Assembly (NCBI GenBank): GCA_021817625.1
Contig: JAKASY010000138.1
Span: 1-6,173 of the forward strand
Origin: Bacillota bacterium
GTDB taxonomy: Bacteria; Bacillota_E; JAJZYS01; JAILZS01
Length of the DNA: 6,173 bases
Direction: 5' to 3'
Made by a program: the position numbers and the translations under genes. The notes beneath the pieces were generated by a model. That model was not told where the DNA came from, did not search any database, and was given only the letters and a program-made list of their open reading frames with translations. Numbering within the stretch: position 1 is the stretch's first letter; every line of letters starts with the position of its first letter. Shown here in pieces: positions 1 to 5,842 of this stretch.

Positions 1-473
1 AGCTCACTGCCCCGGACGAACCACCACCAGTCGGCGTAGTGCGACTTCGCGGCACCGGGTGAGACCGCGAAGCTGGCACGCCACACGGCCGCGTACACCG
101 CATGGAAGGCGGGCTGCGCCCACGGCCGCTGAAGGCTCTGGCCCAGCGACTCGGCCGCCTGGGGGCTACCCGTCTGGACCACCAGCTGGTAGAAGTCCAG
201 GGCGCTCGTGCTTGAGAGGCTCGAGGCCACGGAGGGTCGCATGTGCCAAAGGTCCTCCGTGCATGTGGCACCCGGCGCGCGACGCGCGAGAAGGGCGCAG
301 TTGACAAGAGGCGTCGCCAGGGTGGCCGCCTGGTAGCCCGGTCCGACCTGCGCGGCGGTGAGCATCGGGCTTGGCGGCGCCTGGGCGGACACGCTCGGGC
401 CGCCCACCGGTAAGGCTAACAGCGGCAGGGCCGCGAGCAGGACGCGGCCCGCCCCGACAAGACGCGCATTCAT
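1..473 (-). CDS. Secreted protein of unknown function, 5' (N-terminal) part only
   Basis: I read an uninterrupted frame of 157 codons from an ATG at 473 to the left window edge, so the C-terminus lies outside. The start is supported by an AAGGAGGA Shine-Dalgarno about 7 bases upstream. The N-terminus (MNARLVGAGRVLLAALPLLA) is a classical signal peptide: Arg4 and Arg10, a hydrophobic Leu/Ala core, then SAQA with a likely signal peptidase I cut after Ala32. The mature part has two cysteines (about 59 and 71) that could form a disulfide, and an aromatic run HYADWWWFVRG near residues 146-156. No lipobox is seen. I do not recognise the family; the protein is probably exported to the periplasm or outside the cell. 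Frames on either strand that overlap it are arginine/proline-rich shadows. Confidence 0.75.
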   Translation of the reverse strand, partial: MNARLVGAGRVLLAALPLLALPVGGPSVSAQAPPSPMLTAAQVGPGYQAATLATPLVNCALLARRAPGATCTEDLWHMRPSVASSLSSTSALDFYQLVVQTGSPQAAESLGQSLQRPWAQPAFHAVYAAVWRASFAVSPGAAKSHYADWWWFVRGSE

Positions 474-684
474 GCCTGGATCCTCCTTGCCATTCCTCGC
501 CATTGCATTCCGTGGCGCGGCCCGATCCGATGGCGCGACGCTCCCGGCGGCTGCGGCCGCGCGGATGCCCGGTGGCGCGCGCAGCCGCGCCGTCCGGCCC
601 GCGGGCCCCAGTGGGCGCGGCCCACCCCGCAGTGCGCGCATGAAACCCCAAGCGGATGGTTCGCATCCACCATTAGCCAAGCGT

Positions 685-712
685 TAGCGGCCCAGACCGG
701 GGACGGCCGCTA
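685..712 (-). terminator. Stem-loop overlapping the stop codon of the M24 gene
   Basis: TAGCGGCC (685-692) and GGCCGCTA (705-712) are perfect 8-bp inverted repeats with a 12-base loop. The right arm contains the M24 stop codon. No U-run follows on the minus strand, so this is a terminator-like or mRNA-end-stabilising hairpin rather than a textbook intrinsic terminator. Confidence 0.4.
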
Positions 713-1873
713 GACTCGGATCGGCTCCTGCAGGAAGTCGGACAGGAGCTCCGCTCCCTCGGATCGCACGACCAGCTCGTCCTCGAGGCAGGCGCCGCCG
801 AGGCCCGCCCGTCGCAGCCCCGGCTCCAGGCAGAGAACCTCGCCCTCCGCGAACGTCGCCTGCTGCCCGGGCATGAGGTAGGGCCACTCGAGGGTCTCGA
901 GGCCGATGCCGTGGCCGAAGAAGCCACCGAGGTACGGGAGCGACCCGCCCGACGACGCCGCGTCACGCACTGCGGCGACGAGGTCCGCCACCGTCCGTCC
1001 GGGCCGAAGCGCGGCGCGCGCCGCCTTGTGCAGGCGGTAGGCATCCTCGGCGAGCGCCAGCGCCTCTGGCGGCGCGTGGCCGACCAGGGCCGTGCGCAGG
1101 AGGTCGAAGCCAAAGCCCTGGACCGCGCCGATCAGGTCCATGGTCACGAGGTCGCCGTCGGCGATCGCCGCGTCGGTGGCCGGCGGCCAGCGCGAGCCGC
1201 CCGCCGAGGCCAGGCCAGCGTGGACGCGAAAGTAGCGAATGAAGTCCGCGCCCTCGCGCAGGCAGGCGGCGGTGCCGGCGGCCGACACCTCGCGCTCGGT
1301 GGCGCCGACGCGAAGGGCCCCGACCGCGGCCTCGAAGCCGCGGCGTGCCACGTCGGCCGCAGCGCGCAGGCCGGTGACCTCCGCCGCCGACTTGCGCCGG
1401 CGCATGCTCATGAGGACGTCGTCGAAGGGCACGAGCTCGAGCGCCGGCGCGCCCTCCCGCACGAGGCGCAGGATGCGGGCCGGCGCGGTGTCCTCGCCGG
1501 CCAGCGCGATGCGCCCGCGGCCCGAGGCCAGCGCGAGCAGGCGGCGCGCAACTTCTTCCGCCATGTCGCCCGCCTGGACGACCTCCGCCGGCACGCCCTG
1601 AGGCACGGACGAGATCGCATCGACGCACAGCACAGCGGCGCCGTCGCGCGGCACGACGAGCGCCGCCTGGCCGAGGCCGACGACACCGGGCGCGTCCGCC
1701 GAGCTCGGAAAGGGCGGCAGGTAGCCGGTCAGATAGGCGATCGGCCCGGGCCGGTCGTAGAACGAGCGCGCCCACACCAGGGCGCCATCCAGGCCGCGCT
1801 CCACGAGCGCGGCGCGCAGGCGACCCATCCGCTCCTCGAACTCGGCCGCTGCCACGCTACGCACAGGCCCCAC
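710..1873 (-). CDS. M24-family metallopeptidase / Xaa-Pro peptidase-like hydrolase
   Basis: This 387-residue protein has the two-domain layout of prolidase and aminopeptidase P relatives. An N-terminal creatinase/prolidase-like domain covers about residues 10-155, and a pita-bread metal-binding domain covers about 165-380. All five dinuclear-metal ligands of the family can be placed: Asp246 and Asp257 (MDLIGAVQGFGFDLLRT, spacing 11), His321 (FGHGIGLE), Glu350 (CLEPGL) and Glu364 (CLEDELVV). The second histidine usually found seven residues after the metal His (HGxGL..HE) is Leu328, and the usual upstream active-site His appears as Arg228 (GGSRWPP). Classical Xaa-Pro specificity is therefore doubtful; M24 members with other substrates are possible. 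No signal peptide is seen, so it is probably cytoplasmic. Start: GTG at 1873 is the first possible start after an in-frame TAG, but a G-rich ribosome site lies almost on top of it, so GTG at 1864 or 1855 may be the true start. Confidence 0.88.
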   Translation of the reverse strand: MGPVRSVAAAEFEERMGRLRAALVERGLDGALVWARSFYDRPGPIAYLTGYLPPFPSSADAPGVVGLGQAALVVPRDGAAVLCVDAISSVPQGVPAEVVQAGDMAEEVARRLLALASGRGRIALAGEDTAPARILRLVREGAPALELVPFDDVLMSMRRRKSAAEVTGLRAAADVARRGFEAAVGALRVGATEREVSAAGTAACLREGADFIRYFRVHAGLASAGGSRWPPATDAAIADGDLVTMDLIGAVQGFGFDLLRTALVGHAPPEALALAEDAYRLHKAARAALRPGRTVADLVAAVRDAASSGGSLPYLGGFFGHGIGLETLEWPYLMPGQQATFAEGEVLCLEPGLRRAGLGGACLEDELVVRSEGAELLSDFLQEPIRV

Positions 1874-2047
1874 CCCCTACGTCACGAACCGCAAGCCGGG
1901 AGAGGAGTTCGCGGCCCGGCCGCATCGCATCCTCCCTGGCCACCCTCGTCGCGCGAGTGCGACCGCATTCGACCGCCCGGGGAGGTGGGCGGGCACGGCA
2001 CACCGAACTCGCGGCCACACCCGATCGGCGGCGAGGGAGGAACGAAC

Positions 2048-2197
2048 GTGCGCAACGCCTCCTCGGCGGGCATGGCGATGGCGGGGTGCGTCGTGATCGG
2101 CATCGGCGTAGGCATGCTCTTCGACCGCACGAGCGCCGGCACCATGATCGGCATCGGCTGTGGCCTCATCGCCATGGCCCTGCTCTCGCGCCTCTAG
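2048..2197 (+). CDS. Small two-helix membrane protein (49 aa)
   Basis: GTG at 2048 is preceded by GAGGGAGG seven bases upstream, one of the best ribosome sites in the window, and this decides the start. The product is 49 residues. It has two hydrophobic segments (about residues 8-25 and 32-47) separated by a short polar loop, DRTSAG. Each segment carries a glycine-every-second-residue pattern: VIGIGVGM at 16-23 and MIGIGCGL at 33-40. The two halves look internally duplicated, and the DNA has the same 14 bases at 2094-2107 and 2145-2158. Glycine-rich helices of this sort pack closely in membranes. The function is unknown. It lies 9 bases before the next gene and is probably co-transcribed with it. 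The long plus-strand frame that runs into it from 911 is an antisense shadow of the M24 gene. Confidence 0.72.
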   Translation: MRNASSAGMAMAGCVVIGIGVGMLFDRTSAGTMIGIGCGLIAMALLSRL

Positions 2198-2206
2198 GGG
2201 AACGCG

Positions 2207-2506
2207 ATGGCTCGCTTCATCGGTGAGGCTGTGCAGGTGGAGGGCGGCGCCCTGGACATGCGGGCGTTTGTCTGGCGCGGCGTGCGCTACGAGGTGCGGC
2301 GCATGCTGGAGTCGGAGCGGGACGTCGACCTGGCGTCGCCATGGTGGCGGCGCCGGCACCGCGCGGTAGTCGTCGTGGAGACGACGGACGGACGCCGCTT
2401 CAAGCTGCGCCGCAGTGGGCCGGTCGGGTCGCGCGCGGGCGATTGGAGGCTGTTCGAGGAGCTGGAGCCAGCGGGCGGCGCGCCCGACCCGAACGGGGAC
2501 CGGTAG
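2207..2506 (+). CDS. Hypothetical small soluble protein (99 aa)
   Basis: ATG at 2207 begins 9 bases after the stop of the small membrane gene, with a weak GGGGAA ribosome site. The two are therefore a likely operon, perhaps with coupled translation. The 99-residue product is charged and soluble. Visible features are FVWRGVRYEV (21-30), a WWRRRHRAVVVVETTDGRRFKLRR stretch (two segments, about 46-69) and a closing WRLFEEL (80-86). This order resembles small actinobacterial-type proteins (DUF6504-like) with a 'F.WRGR.Y.V ... WW ... R' layout, but I cannot confirm that family. The predicted structure is mostly beta. No catalytic motif is visible. The C-terminus (EPAGGAPDPNGDR) looks disordered. 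The gene converges with the response-regulator gene, leaving 27 bases between the two stop codons. Confidence 0.68.
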   Translation: MARFIGEAVQVEGGALDMRAFVWRGVRYEVRRMLESERDVDLASPWWRRRHRAVVVVETTDGRRFKLRRSGPVGSRAGDWRLFEELEPAGGAPDPNGDR

Positions 2507-2511
2507 GGCCT

Positions 2512-2546
2512 GACCGCGGCGGGCGCCACCGCGTCAGTGCGCGGTC
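2512..2546. terminator. Weak inverted repeat between convergent genes
   Basis: GACCGCG (2512-2518) and CGCGGTC (2540-2546) are a 7-bp inverted repeat in the gap between two converging genes, overlapping the end of the minus-strand gene. It could serve as a bidirectional terminator, but the loop is long (21 bases) and no T-run follows on either strand. Confidence 0.25.
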
Positions 2547-3313
2547 GGCGGCCGGTCAGCCGCGGCGTTCGAAGGCGCCGCCTGCGCGAGGAGCGCACCC
2601 GCCGCGACGTCCCACGCAGCGCCGTCCTGCCGCCACGCGCGCGCAGGACCGCCCACCACCATGCCCGCGCCGAGCGCGGGGTCGGCATGGGCCATCCGCG
2701 CCGCCTCCTCGCGACTGGCCACGTTGAGCTTGTGCAGAACGTGGACCACATGGTGCTTGGCCGTCGCCCCGGAGATGGTCAGGGTGGCCGCGATCTCCCG
2801 ATCGGTCTGGTCCGCCGCGATGAGCGCCAGGACCTCGCGCTCGCGCGCGCTCAGGTGGCGCTGGCCGGCGGGCGTGCCTGCCTCGTAGACGTGCGCCACC
2901 CGCTGCCAGACGGGGTGGTGCACGACGAAGCTCTCTCCCTGACGTAGAAGGCGGAGTGCGCCCAGGAGCACGGCTGGCTCGACCGTGGAGTGGAGGAGGC
3001 CATCGGCGCCGCGCGCCAGTGCGGCGAGGGCTGGCGCCACGTCGTTCGAGCCCAGGAGGATGAGCACCCGGGCCTCGGGGCGTGTCTCCTTGAAGTGGCT
3101 GAGCACGCGCAAGGTATCCGCCGACGGCCAGTGCAGGTCCATGACCACGAGGTCCGGCTGCAGCTCGTCGAAGCTGCGCATCCCGACCGCAGGGCTGCCG
3201 GCCGTCGAGACCACCTGGAAGTCGTCGGTCTCCGCCAGAACGTCTTGGAGGCCACGGCGCACGAACGACGAGTCCTCGATGATGAGGACACTTGCTCGAC
3301 CACCCTCAGACAC
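2534..3313 (-). CDS. LuxR/NarL-family response regulator with atypical receiver domain
   Basis: I choose GTG at 3313 (259 aa), which has GGGAG/GAGGG ribosome-site bases just upstream and starts directly before the receiver domain. The frame stays open back to a GTG at 3577, but those 88 extra residues are low-complexity Arg/Pro/Ala. Residues 8-125 form a receiver: acidic pair Glu13-Asp14 (VLIIEDSS), phospho-acceptor Asp59 (LVVMDLHWP) and GADGLL (102-107). The conserved Thr/Ser after beta-4 is Leu87 (LILLGSND), and the conserved Lys after beta-5 is Ser109 (GLLHST). Residues 154-208 are a typical LuxR/GerE helix-turn-helix: LSAREREVLALIA, DREIAATLTISGATAKHHVVHVLHKLNV. A roughly 50-residue Ala/Pro tail follows. 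It should bind DNA as a transcription factor; phosphorylation control is uncertain. No histidine kinase is in the window. Confidence 0.9.
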   Translation of the reverse strand: MSEGGRASVLIIEDSSFVRRGLQDVLAETDDFQVVSTAGSPAVGMRSFDELQPDLVVMDLHWPSADTLRVLSHFKETRPEARVLILLGSNDVAPALAALARGADGLLHSTVEPAVLLGALRLLRQGESFVVHHPVWQRVAHVYEAGTPAGQRHLSAREREVLALIAADQTDREIAATLTISGATAKHHVVHVLHKLNVASREEAARMAHADPALGAGMVVGGPARAWRQDGAAWDVAAGALLAQAAPSNAAADRPPTAH

Positions 3314-3634
3314 GTCCCTCACTCCCAGCGCTGGCTCTCGGTGCACGTGGGGAGATGGAAGCAGACGCGGCGCACGCGCTCGCGCGCCACGACGGTCGCC
3401 GGCCGTAATCCCGAACAGGGCCACGAAGGATCCTTCTTCAGGTTCGGCCGGCCGCGCGGGGACCCTGCGGGCGATCGACGATGGTTCTGCCGGCCCATCG
3501 GGGCGTGCGCGCCCGGCCGGGCGACCGGGCCCTCTCGTGACCAAGGACATGGCTCGCGCACGCTGTCCAGGAGCCACGCAAAGATGGTCCGTCCCGGGCG
3601 ATGGCGCGCGGACGGACCTTCGCTATGCTGCGGC
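3314..3634. other. Gene-free stretch upstream of the response regulator
   Basis: These 321 bases hold no gene I trust. The response-regulator frame remains open to 3577, giving a low-complexity extension. Frames on the plus strand (from 2985 and 2990) run through the response regulator and into the IS1182 remnant, and have shadow-like composition. The stretch probably contains the promoter and 5' leader of the response-regulator gene plus the decayed start of the IS1182-like insertion. I see no convincing -35/-10 pair. The one clear structure is the inverted repeat at 3586-3618. Confidence 0.4.
3586..3618. promoter_or_regulatory. 9-bp perfect inverted repeat, possible operator or IS1182 N-region remnant
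   Basis: GGTCCGTCC (3586-3594) and GGACGGACC (3610-3618) are perfect inverted repeats with a 15-base spacer; outside them the match continues with one mismatch. The repeat lies about 270 bases upstream of the chosen response-regulator start and just before recognisable IS1182 coding sequence. It could be a regulator binding site, an RNA hairpin, or an old insertion-sequence end. There is no direct evidence to choose between these. Confidence 0.3.
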
Positions 3635-3775
3635 CGAATCCAGGCCGAGGCGGAGGGGCGGGAATTCCACCCCCGGACCGATCCGGCGGACGCCAAGCCC
3701 GATCCCAACGCGCAGAGCAGTTTCACCGATCCCGAGTCGCGTACCATGGCTGGTGTTCGGGTACATCAAGCAGGT
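3635..3775 (+). pseudogene. IS1182-like transposase remnant, left piece
   Basis: In one plus frame I read RIQAEAEGRE and, after a gap, PDPNAQSSFTDPESRTM (about 3698-3748). FTDPESRxM is a hallmark of IS1182-family DDE transposases, which usually read QxNFTDPxSRIMK. Only a few codons later, in a different frame, comes WLVFGYIKQ (about 3750-3773). This matches the family's late motif VFGxIKQ, which normally lies well over 100 residues further on. So the piece has lost the middle of the gene, and probably more of its N-terminal part. The piece ends at 3775, where the inner element begins, and continues in frame at 5947. It is a non-functional fossil. Confidence 0.72.
3770..3775. repeat. Target-site duplication, left copy (GCAGGT)
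   Basis: GCAGGT directly precedes the TGTA left end of the inner element and is repeated directly after its right end. Collapsing the two copies rebuilds CAG-GTG-CAG in the IS1182-like gene. Confidence 0.85.
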
Positions 3776-3802
3776 TGTAGCCGCTGATGATATTTGAGAC
3801 GG
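3776..3802 (+). repeat. Left terminal inverted repeat of the inner transposon
   Basis: These 27 bases match the reverse complement of 5920-5946. Shared bases include TGTA, CCG at positions 6-8, TG and TAT in the middle, and GAGACGG at positions 21-27; 19 of 27 positions agree without gaps. The conserved outer TGTA and inner GAGACGG blocks look like the cleavage end and a transposase binding site, about two helical turns apart. Confidence 0.85.
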
Positions 3803-3835
3803 TGGCGATCAGGATCGGTGAGACCAAAGGGTGCA

Positions 3836-3870
3836 TGCAGAGAGGCGGCCAGGGCGGCCGCCTCTCTGCA
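3836..3870 (-). terminator. Very strong stem-loop just inside the left transposon end
   Basis: TGCAGAGAGGCGGCC (3836-3850) and its exact reverse complement (3856-3870) form a 15-bp perfect stem with a 5-base loop. It lies 14 bases past the stop codon of the minus-strand gene ending at 3885. Only CCCTTT follows on the minus strand, so the U-tract is weak, but the stem is the strongest in the window and position argues for transcription termination. It may also block transcription entering from the host side. Confidence 0.65.
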
Positions 3871-3884
3871 CAGCTTCGCTGCGG

Positions 3885-4298
3885 TCAGCGGGTGAGGGCG
3901 TTGTGGAGAGCTGCGCCGGTGATGAGGGCCCAGGTGACGAGGTCCGGCGGCGCGTTGGGAAACTCGGACCTGAGGTTTTGGGGAACGGCGGCCTGGGTGG
4001 CTCCGTCGGCGAACAGGCGGCGGGCGCGCAGGGACATTAGGCCCGCTGCGCGCTCACCAAGGCCAGCACCGGGCGGTGGTGAGGGTGGGGGTGTCTGGGG
4101 GGCGCCAAGACGCAGCGGGTCTTCGCCCGATGTGTCCGCCGCCAGCGACTCGCGATCGGCGAGGATGCCCCGCACGATGCCCCGGTAGAAGGCGGCGGGC
4201 GACCTGACCTCACCGCGGTGCACGCGAGGGTTCTGGCGCATGCGCCGAAGCGCCTCGCGCACCACGTCCCCACCGGCACCTTCCTGGCGTGCGATCAT
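3885..4298 (-). CDS. Third gene of the transposon, unrecognised product (possibly N-terminally damaged)
   Basis: From ATG 4298 the product is 137 residues. Residues 1-50 are a charged helical region (IARQEGAGGDVVREALRRMR, then VRSPAAFYRGIVRGILAD). The SPAAFYRGIVRGI part recalls the 'NPaaylrkai' ends of replication/winged-helix proteins, but this is a loose likeness. Residues 67-79 are a proline-rich linker (PQTPPPSPPPGAG), followed by a C-terminal helical part ending LVTWALITGAALHNALTR. I do not recognise the family, and it lacks obvious TniQ motifs. Upstream, an ATG at 4333 overlaps the ATPase stop as ATGA but reaches a TGA after nine codons (MKDGFPTQG). One missing base near 4304 would join that start to this frame, so the original gene probably began at 4333. 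Its place as third gene suggests a transposition accessory protein. Confidence 0.55.
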   Translation of the reverse strand: MIARQEGAGGDVVREALRRMRQNPRVHRGEVRSPAAFYRGIVRGILADRESLAADTSGEDPLRLGAPQTPPPSPPPGAGLGERAAGLMSLRARRLFADGATQAAVPQNLRSEFPNAPPDLVTWALITGAALHNALTR

Positions 4299-4329
4299 GG
4301 CGATCAGCCTTGGGTGGGAAAGCCATCCT

Positions 4330-5096
4330 TCATCGCAGGTCGGCCTCCTCCAGCGCAAGTGCCACGTGCCTGGGCTCGATCGCCGCATCACCGGCCTCGC
4401 TGGCCAAGGTCGCGCTCAGGCGGGCCAGGGTGGCGAGCACCCGGGGGATGGTGCGGGAGCGCTGGAAGATGATCTGCGTCGCCTCCTCGCTGATGGCCAT
4501 GCCCAGCGCCTTCGCCCCCGCCTCGAGGTAGGCGCGCGTCTCCTCCAACGTGAATCCGAGCATCTGCATCCGGGCGACGATGCGCTGGGCGATCGGCTCC
4601 ATGGCCTGCACACGTAGGCGTGAGGCGAGGGCCGGCGTGCCCATGAGCACGATCCGCACCGGCAGGCGGTCGCCGATCGGCGTGTGCAGGAGCGAGGGCA
4701 CAAACAGCAGCACCTGGGCCGTGAGCTCCTGCGCCTCGTCGATCACCACAAGGAGTACCCGGCCCTGGTCGTGCCAGGACATGACCAGGCGCCCAAGTTG
4801 GTCGAGCGCGTCGGGCGTGGTGCCCACTCGGGCGTCTCGCCCAGGGCCGAGAGGATCGCCCGCAGCAGGGCGCGGGGGTTATTGAGCGGCGGCACGAGGG
4901 CGACGGTGACGAACCGTCCCTGGTCGAGCGCGCGCACGAAGACGCGCACGGCGACGGTCTTTCCGGCGCCAGCCCCGCCGGTGACGAGGGCGATGCCGCC
5001 CAGGTCGAGCAGGTCCCCCAGGCGACGGTCGAGTTCCATGCGGGCCTGAGAGCCGATGAGATTGTCGGTCTCAAGCGCCCGAAACGCCTGGGTCAT
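4330..5096 (-). pseudogene. ExeA/TniB-type AAA+ transposition ATPase, frameshifted
   Basis: ATG at 5096 overlaps the transposase stop as ATGA and has a GGGGGGAAGG ribosome site. Frame one gives residues 1-90 (MTQAFRALETDNLIGSQARM..., Walker A GGAGAGKT at 40-47) down to about 4827. Frame two continues VGTTPDALDQLGRLV with Walker B LLVVIDEAQEL (Asp120-Glu121), VRIVLMGTP, and a C-terminal lid ending EPRHVALALEEADLR at 4330. Together they make about 255 residues, the usual length for ExeA/TniB-like ATPases of transposons. The frames differ by one base: CCCGAGTGGGC would read through if it were CCCGAGGTGGGC, so one G appears lost at about 4827. Known relatives bind ATP and DNA and pick the target site for the transposase. 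As sequenced, Walker A and B are on separate polypeptides, so the protein is presumably inactive. Confidence 0.85.
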
Positions 5097-5743
5097 CGCC
5101 CTTCCCCCCAGATCGCGTCGAGATAGCGGCTACGGTGTTGGCCGCGGCCGTAGCGGCGCACGAAGGTCGCAAGGCGCGTGTCGAGCTCTGCGCCGAGCGC
5201 AACGCCCGGGCGCGCAAGGTAGGCCGTGACGAGGTCATGCTCCTCGGGGCGAAGCTCGCGCGAGAGGGCCGGAGAAGCGCCTTGGTCACCGCCTCCCGAG
5301 CGGAGGGGACGATGGCCGGCTGGGGCTTGTCTCTCCCTTTGAGGCCCCGCACATAGTCGGCCAGGCCGGTCGGCTTCTTCCTTGTCGGGAGCGCCATCTT
5401 GGGGTGCTCGAGGTGGCGCGCGGGCAGGGCGGGCTTTGCGGCGATGAACGATCGATTTCGAGGTAGACCTCGCGCAGGTCGAACGGGTGGTAGGCGACGG
5501 TCACCTTGGTCCCGACCAGGTCGTCCCGGACGACGCGGCGGCCACCCCCGTCTTGACAACGACCAGAAATGCTACCAGGTGCACGTAGCCGTTGCCGATC
5601 AGGCCGTCACCGCCACAGCAAGTGCAGACGCGGCCAAAGGCAGCGAAGAACGCTCGGCCGTCCACGGCGATGACTTCGCTGACCGGCTGTTCCTCGGCGG
5701 CAGACGGCGACACGATACCCGTGGGCTTGGCGGGATCGGTCCG
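5093..5743 (-). pseudogene. Mu/TniA-type transposase, C-terminal remnant with several frameshifts
   Basis: No single frame is long, but successive frames give a coherent C-terminus. (1) 5743 to about 5545: ...FGRVCTCCGGDGLIGNGYVHL. (2) About 5545-5458: RRVVRDDLVGTKVTVAYHPFDLREVYLE, a typical Mu-C beta-barrel signature ('VxVRYDPFDLxxVYV'). (3) About 5456-5272: FIAAKPALPARHLEHPK and TGLADYVRGLKGRDKPQP. (4) 5272-5093: LSRELRPEEHDLVTAYLARP to RYLDAIWGEGR, stop TGA overlapping the ATPase ATG. At least three frame changes are needed, at about 5545, 5458 and 5272. The DDE catalytic domain and N-terminal DNA-binding domain are missing: from 5744 to the right terminal repeat no matching frame is seen. 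First segment membership is the least certain part; the last segment's overlap with the ATPase is the best supported. Confidence 0.72.
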
Positions 5744-5803
5744 CTACCACGGCCCGATCCCTGAACCCCTTCTCTGGGTCTTGCGAAACGGAACCCGGGA
5801 AGC

Positions 5804-5840
5804 GGCTTATCCAGGCCACTAAGCCTTCCTGCAAAGGAAG
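5804..5840. other. Two adjacent small stem-loops near the right transposon end
   Basis: GGCTTA (5804-5809) pairs with TAAGCC (5820-5825) around a 10-base loop. CTTCCT (5825-5830) pairs with AGGAAG (5835-5840) around GCAA, a GNRA-type tetraloop when read as RNA on the plus strand. They share one base at 5825 and sit directly before the long stem at 5843-5878. I compared the arrangement by eye with tRNA, cobalamin and cyclic-di-GMP riboswitch patterns and found no match. Confidence 0.4.
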
Positions 5841-5842
5841 CA

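Noticed and set aside
243..270. GTGCCA...TGGCAC inverted repeat
   Set aside because: It lies inside the secreted-protein coding sequence, is short, and is expected by chance in GC-rich DNA.
166..666. Minus-strand frame of 166 codons near the left edge
   Set aside because: It is Arg/Gly/Pro-rich without motifs and overlaps, in another frame, the secreted-protein gene that has a signal peptide and strong ribosome site.
911..2197. Long plus-strand open frame (428 codons)
   Set aside because: It is antisense to the M24 gene, with Arg/Ala/His-rich shadow composition. Only its last 49 codons, after a strong ribosome site at 2034-2040, are credible.
3314..3577. 88-residue N-terminal extension of the response regulator
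   Set aside because: The extension is low-complexity Arg/Pro/Ala, and the receiver domain begins right after GTG 3313, which has a plausible ribosome site.
2985..3797. Two long plus-strand frames across the response regulator
   Set aside because: They are antisense shadows for most of their length. Only their last parts contain real sequence (IS1182 motifs FTDPESR and VFGYIKQ).
5600..5640. Zinc-finger-like CTCCGGDG motif in the first transposase segment
   Set aside because: Only one Cys pair is present and the segment is part of a decayed gene with uncertain frame, so a metal site cannot be claimed.
5760..5835. Possible tRNA on the minus strand (a D-arm-like GCTTAGTGG...AAGC)
   Set aside because: There is no matching acceptor stem, T at position 8 or valid anticodon arm; the likeness is limited to one hairpin.
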